A DNA stretch of 64,000 nucleotides from Oceanihabitans iliipiscarium (GTDB lineage: Bacteria; Bacteroidota; Bacteroidia; Flavobacteriales; Flavobacteriaceae): the NCBI RefSeq assembly GCF_042686125.1, contig NZ_JBHUOV010000001.1:186001-250000 (forward strand). The letters run 5' to 3'. A model generated the notes under the pieces. That model had not been told where the DNA came from and ran no database searches. It worked only from the letters and a program-made list of their open reading frames with translations. A program made the position numbers and the translations under genes. This document shows positions 61,644 through 64,000 of this stretch, in pieces; the stretch's first letter is position 1; each line of letters opens with the position of its first letter.

Positions 61644-63920
61644 TTAATTCACAATTATCTCGTCAATAAATGTCCATGCCTTGTTTCCAGCGCCTTGTAA
61701 TCCATCTGGAATGGTTCCGTAGTTTGGAATTCTTATTTTGATAAATCTAACTTGAGTTGATTTTTCAAATATAACATCAACCAATAAATCTTTCGATTTA
61801 GAAATTAATACCGTTTCAGGCTCATTATCATCAAATACAATTTCAAGCTTTTCAGGAGCAAAAATCCATTGACCTTTACCATTATAAAATCGTGTTTCTA
61901 CAGAATTGATCTCTGATTCTTCACCTAAATCTATAACAATCTCAATATCTTCTCCCCAAAAGCCAAGCCATTCTTTATCACCAAAACGTGTATTACTCCC
62001 TGAAATTCCATTAATTAAACCTCTTGCTCCACTTCCAGAATAAGCGCGATGTGGTTCTTTACTTATCGTAATGTTTTGACCAACAGCTTTATGAAGATTT
62101 ATCGTTTCAGAAAAAGTCTTTCCTAGTTTTTCTTTAGTATTAAAGACTGCTGCCTTTATGGTTGTTGATGTCGGAATAGGAATACTTTCATTATAGATTT
62201 CAGAATCCAATTCAGGTTCTGAGCCATCTAAGGTATAGTGAATCACTTTATCTTTAGTAAGTGTTTGAAGTTTATAATGAATTGATTTGTTATTAGAAAT
62301 GAGTTCACCTTCTACTTCATATAGGTGATTTGCATAGTTAATATTGAGCGAATCTAAACGCTTATGAAACCATTCTAATCTGGATACGAAATCTTCATAG
62401 TTTTTATTTTCTTGTTTAGACCAAACCACTTCACTCATTGCGATTACACGCGGAAACGCCATGTACTCTGCAATTTCAGAGGTTTTAATATATTCTGTCC
62501 ATAAATTACCTTGTGCGCCAAGAACAAATTTTTGTTCGTCTTTGTTGAGTTCTTTAGGTATAACATTAAAATTATACACTTTATCTAATGGCAAAAAGCC
62601 TCCGATTGCAAGTGGTTCATCGGCATTAGTAGATTGATAATAATTAAAATAACTATGCGATGTTGGTGTAATAATAACATTATGTTTTTGTTTAGCCGCT
62701 TCGACTGCACCTTTAGTCCCTCGCCAGGACATTACAGTAGCGTTTGGAGCTAAACCACCTTCTAATATTTCGTCCCAGCCAATAATTTGTCGACCTTTGC
62801 TATTTAAGTAGTTTTCAATCCTTGAAATAAAATAACTCTGTAATTCATGTTCATCTTTTAAACCTTCAGATTTAATTCTTTTTTGACAAGCCTCACAAGC
62901 CTTCCAGTGGGTTTTTGGCGCTTCATCACCTCCAATATGAATATAAGTGCTTGGAAATAAGGCAATAACTTCATCTAAAACATCTTCAAGAAATTTAAAC
63001 GTTTCTTCTTTTGGGCAATATACCTCCTCAAAAACGCCCCAAAGTGTTGCTACCTCAACTTTTTCTCCAGTACAACCCAATTCTGGATAAGCAGCGATAG
63101 CTGCTTGAGAATGTCCAGGTAATTCAATTTCTGGAATAATCGTAACAAAACGGTCTTGAGCATAGGCAACAATCTCTTTTATGTCTTCTTGCGTATAATA
63201 ACCTCCATATTTTTTGCCATCAAACTGATGTGGCTGATCGCTATAATGTCCGATTAATGTTTCATTTCTAAAGGCCGCAATGTCTTGCAATTTTGGGTAT
63301 TTTTTTATCTCGATACGCCATCCTTGGTCTTCGGTTAAATGCCAATGAAACGTATTAATTTTCAACATCGCTAAAGCATCAATATATTTTTTAATAAAAT
63401 CTACAGAAAACATATGCCTGCCAACATCTAGATGCATACCTCTATAGTTAAATTGAGGTTCATCTTCAATCGATAAACCTTTAATAGCAACTTGATTTTC
63501 TTGAAATGTTCCGTTTTCAAATGATGCTGGAAATAATTGTCTTAAACTTTGAACAGCATAAAATGCGCCTTGGTCTGTAGATGCTGAAATGATAATTTCA
63601 TTTTCAGATATATTCAACTTATAGGCTTCGCTATTTAATATTTTTTCATCTTTTTCAAAAGAGATTGTATTGAACCCTGAATGGTCTTTCAGTCGAATTG
63701 CACTTCCATTTGACACATAAGCTTTTAAAAAATCTGACGATACTTTAAAATCATCTGAAGCTTTAATTTCGGTATTATCATTTAAAACAAAATCGCTTGC
63801 AACCACTTCAATTACAGTAGGTTCTGGTATAATTTGAGGTAAAATGGATGGCTTTGGTTTTTCTGTACAACTAAATAAAAAGCTTAAAAGTGAAACGATT
63901 AGTAAATTCTTGGTTCTCAT
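61644..63920 (-). CDS. Glycoside hydrolase family 20 beta-N-acetylhexosaminidase, lipoprotein
   Basis: 758 residues. Lipoprotein signal (LLSFLFSC), a GH20b N-terminal domain, and a catalytic barrel beginning YRGMHLDVGRHMFSVDF with the catalytic pair Asp332-Glu333 in HIGGDEAPKTHW and substrate loop HWHLTEDQGWRIEIKKYP. After the barrel come a chitobiase-type segment (TLDGSEPELDSEIYNESIPI) and an F5/8-type (CBM32-like) domain at the end (NSVETRFYNGKGQWIFAPEK). It removes terminal GlcNAc/GalNAc from glycans at the cell surface. First gene of the GH20-cutC-GH2 unit. Confidence 0.95.
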   Translation of the reverse strand: MRTKNLLIVSLLSFLFSCTEKPKPSILPQIIPEPTVIEVVASDFVLNDNTEIKASDDFKVSSDFLKAYVSNGSAIRLKDHSGFNTISFEKDEKILNSEAYKLNISENEIIISASTDQGAFYAVQSLRQLFPASFENGTFQENQVAIKGLSIEDEPQFNYRGMHLDVGRHMFSVDFIKKYIDALAMLKINTFHWHLTEDQGWRIEIKKYPKLQDIAAFRNETLIGHYSDQPHQFDGKKYGGYYTQEDIKEIVAYAQDRFVTIIPEIELPGHSQAAIAAYPELGCTGEKVEVATLWGVFEEVYCPKEETFKFLEDVLDEVIALFPSTYIHIGGDEAPKTHWKACEACQKRIKSEGLKDEHELQSYFISRIENYLNSKGRQIIGWDEILEGGLAPNATVMSWRGTKGAVEAAKQKHNVIITPTSHSYFNYYQSTNADEPLAIGGFLPLDKVYNFNVIPKELNKDEQKFVLGAQGNLWTEYIKTSEIAEYMAFPRVIAMSEVVWSKQENKNYEDFVSRLEWFHKRLDSLNINYANHLYEVEGELISNNKSIHYKLQTLTKDKVIHYTLDGSEPELDSEIYNESIPIPTSTTIKAAVFNTKEKLGKTFSETINLHKAVGQNITISKEPHRAYSGSGARGLINGISGSNTRFGDKEWLGFWGEDIEIVIDLGEESEINSVETRFYNGKGQWIFAPEKLEIVFDDNEPETVLISKSKDLLVDVIFEKSTQVRFIKIRIPNYGTIPDGLQGAGNKAWTFIDEIIVN

Positions 63921-63961
63921 TTTAGTATATTAGAAGCTCTAAATTTAGTAATCTATTTTTA

Positions 63962-64000
63962 ATGAAGCTTCAACAAACTTTTGTTTTTATTGTATTTCTT
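63962..64000 (+). CDS. Start of an exported protein (partial)
   Basis: ATG at 63962 opens a frame of 13 codons reaching the right edge, MKLQQTFVFIVFL, which looks like the start of a signal peptide. It diverges from the GH20 gene with a 41-base gap that must hold both promoters. Nothing more can be said. Confidence 0.45.
   Translation, partial: MKLQQTFVFIVFL

Noticed and set aside
1..64000. CRISPR arrays, insertion sequences, integrases, phage genes or toxin-antitoxin pairs
   Set aside because: I found no regularly spaced repeats, no transposase- or integrase-like proteins and no paired small toxin/antitoxin frames.

Overview
The window is low-GC DNA from a member of the Bacteroidetes, almost certainly family Flavobacteriaceae. 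The evidence is a full-length SprA (type IX secretion and gliding), RemB, an alternative complex III operon (actABCDEF) joined to an aa3-type oxidase, stand-alone TonB proteins with the CxPG-type C-terminal module, and promoters of the Bacteroidetes form (-33 TTG/TTTG, about 19 bases, -7 TAnnTTTG). Purine-rich Shine-Dalgarno sites are not evident, as usual in this phylum. The genus cannot be fixed by eye. Nearly all genes are on the minus strand and the region reads as core chromosome: I see no insertion sequence, phage, integrase or CRISPR array.

Layout. 1-935 (+): tail of an unknown gene and a MscS channel. 932-8770 (-): ABC exporter operon (ATPase, two MacB-like permeases, adaptor, TolC, second adaptor) ending in tsaB. 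8902-14192 (-): ctaB, two subunit III genes and subunit IV of cytochrome oxidase, a terminator, then oxidase biogenesis genes (a SCO-like protein without cysteines, SCO, DUF420/CtaM-like, a 73-residue CxxC membrane protein). 14304-18172 (-): remB and two tonB genes, each followed by a terminator. 18233-26834 (-): ruvA, sprA, gcvH, VanZ. 26945-29230 (-): maeB. 29328-32507: four unrecognised exported or membrane proteins and a 362-base gap with a candidate small RNA on the plus strand. 32508-34562 (-): queG and ruvB. 34631-46259 (-): actA-B-C-D-E-F, ctaC, ctaD, the terminal part of the respiratory chain. 46473-46874 (+): SPOR protein. 46941-51382 (-): rimP-nusA-infB with a well-formed promoter and a terminator-like hairpin in its leader. 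51547-56682: a universal stress protein (+), tRNA-Gln (-), a DUF2723 glycosyltransferase (+) and a polysaccharide deacetylase (+). 56679-63920 (-): thioredoxin-fold protein without catalytic cysteines, metallophosphoesterase, GH2 beta-mannosidase, cutC, GH20 hexosaminidase. 63962 onward: start of a plus-strand gene.

How the genes work together. The two respiratory blocks (8902-14192 and 34631-46259) complement each other: alternative complex III passes electrons from menaquinol through its haems to the CuA of subunit II, while the distant block supplies subunits III and IV, haem O synthesis and copper insertion. SprA, RemB and the TonB proteins belong to the outer-membrane secretion, motility and uptake machinery of flavobacteria. 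The GH2/GH20 pair at the right end suggests trimming of mannose- and GlcNAc-containing glycans.

Nothing here is plainly a new defence or mobile system. The most interesting leads are the rimP leader attenuator, the candidate small RNA near 32.3 kb, the uncharacterised secreted-protein cluster beside it, the cysteine-less SCO partner, and the recurrence of one TonB-like module in three neighbouring genes including RemB.
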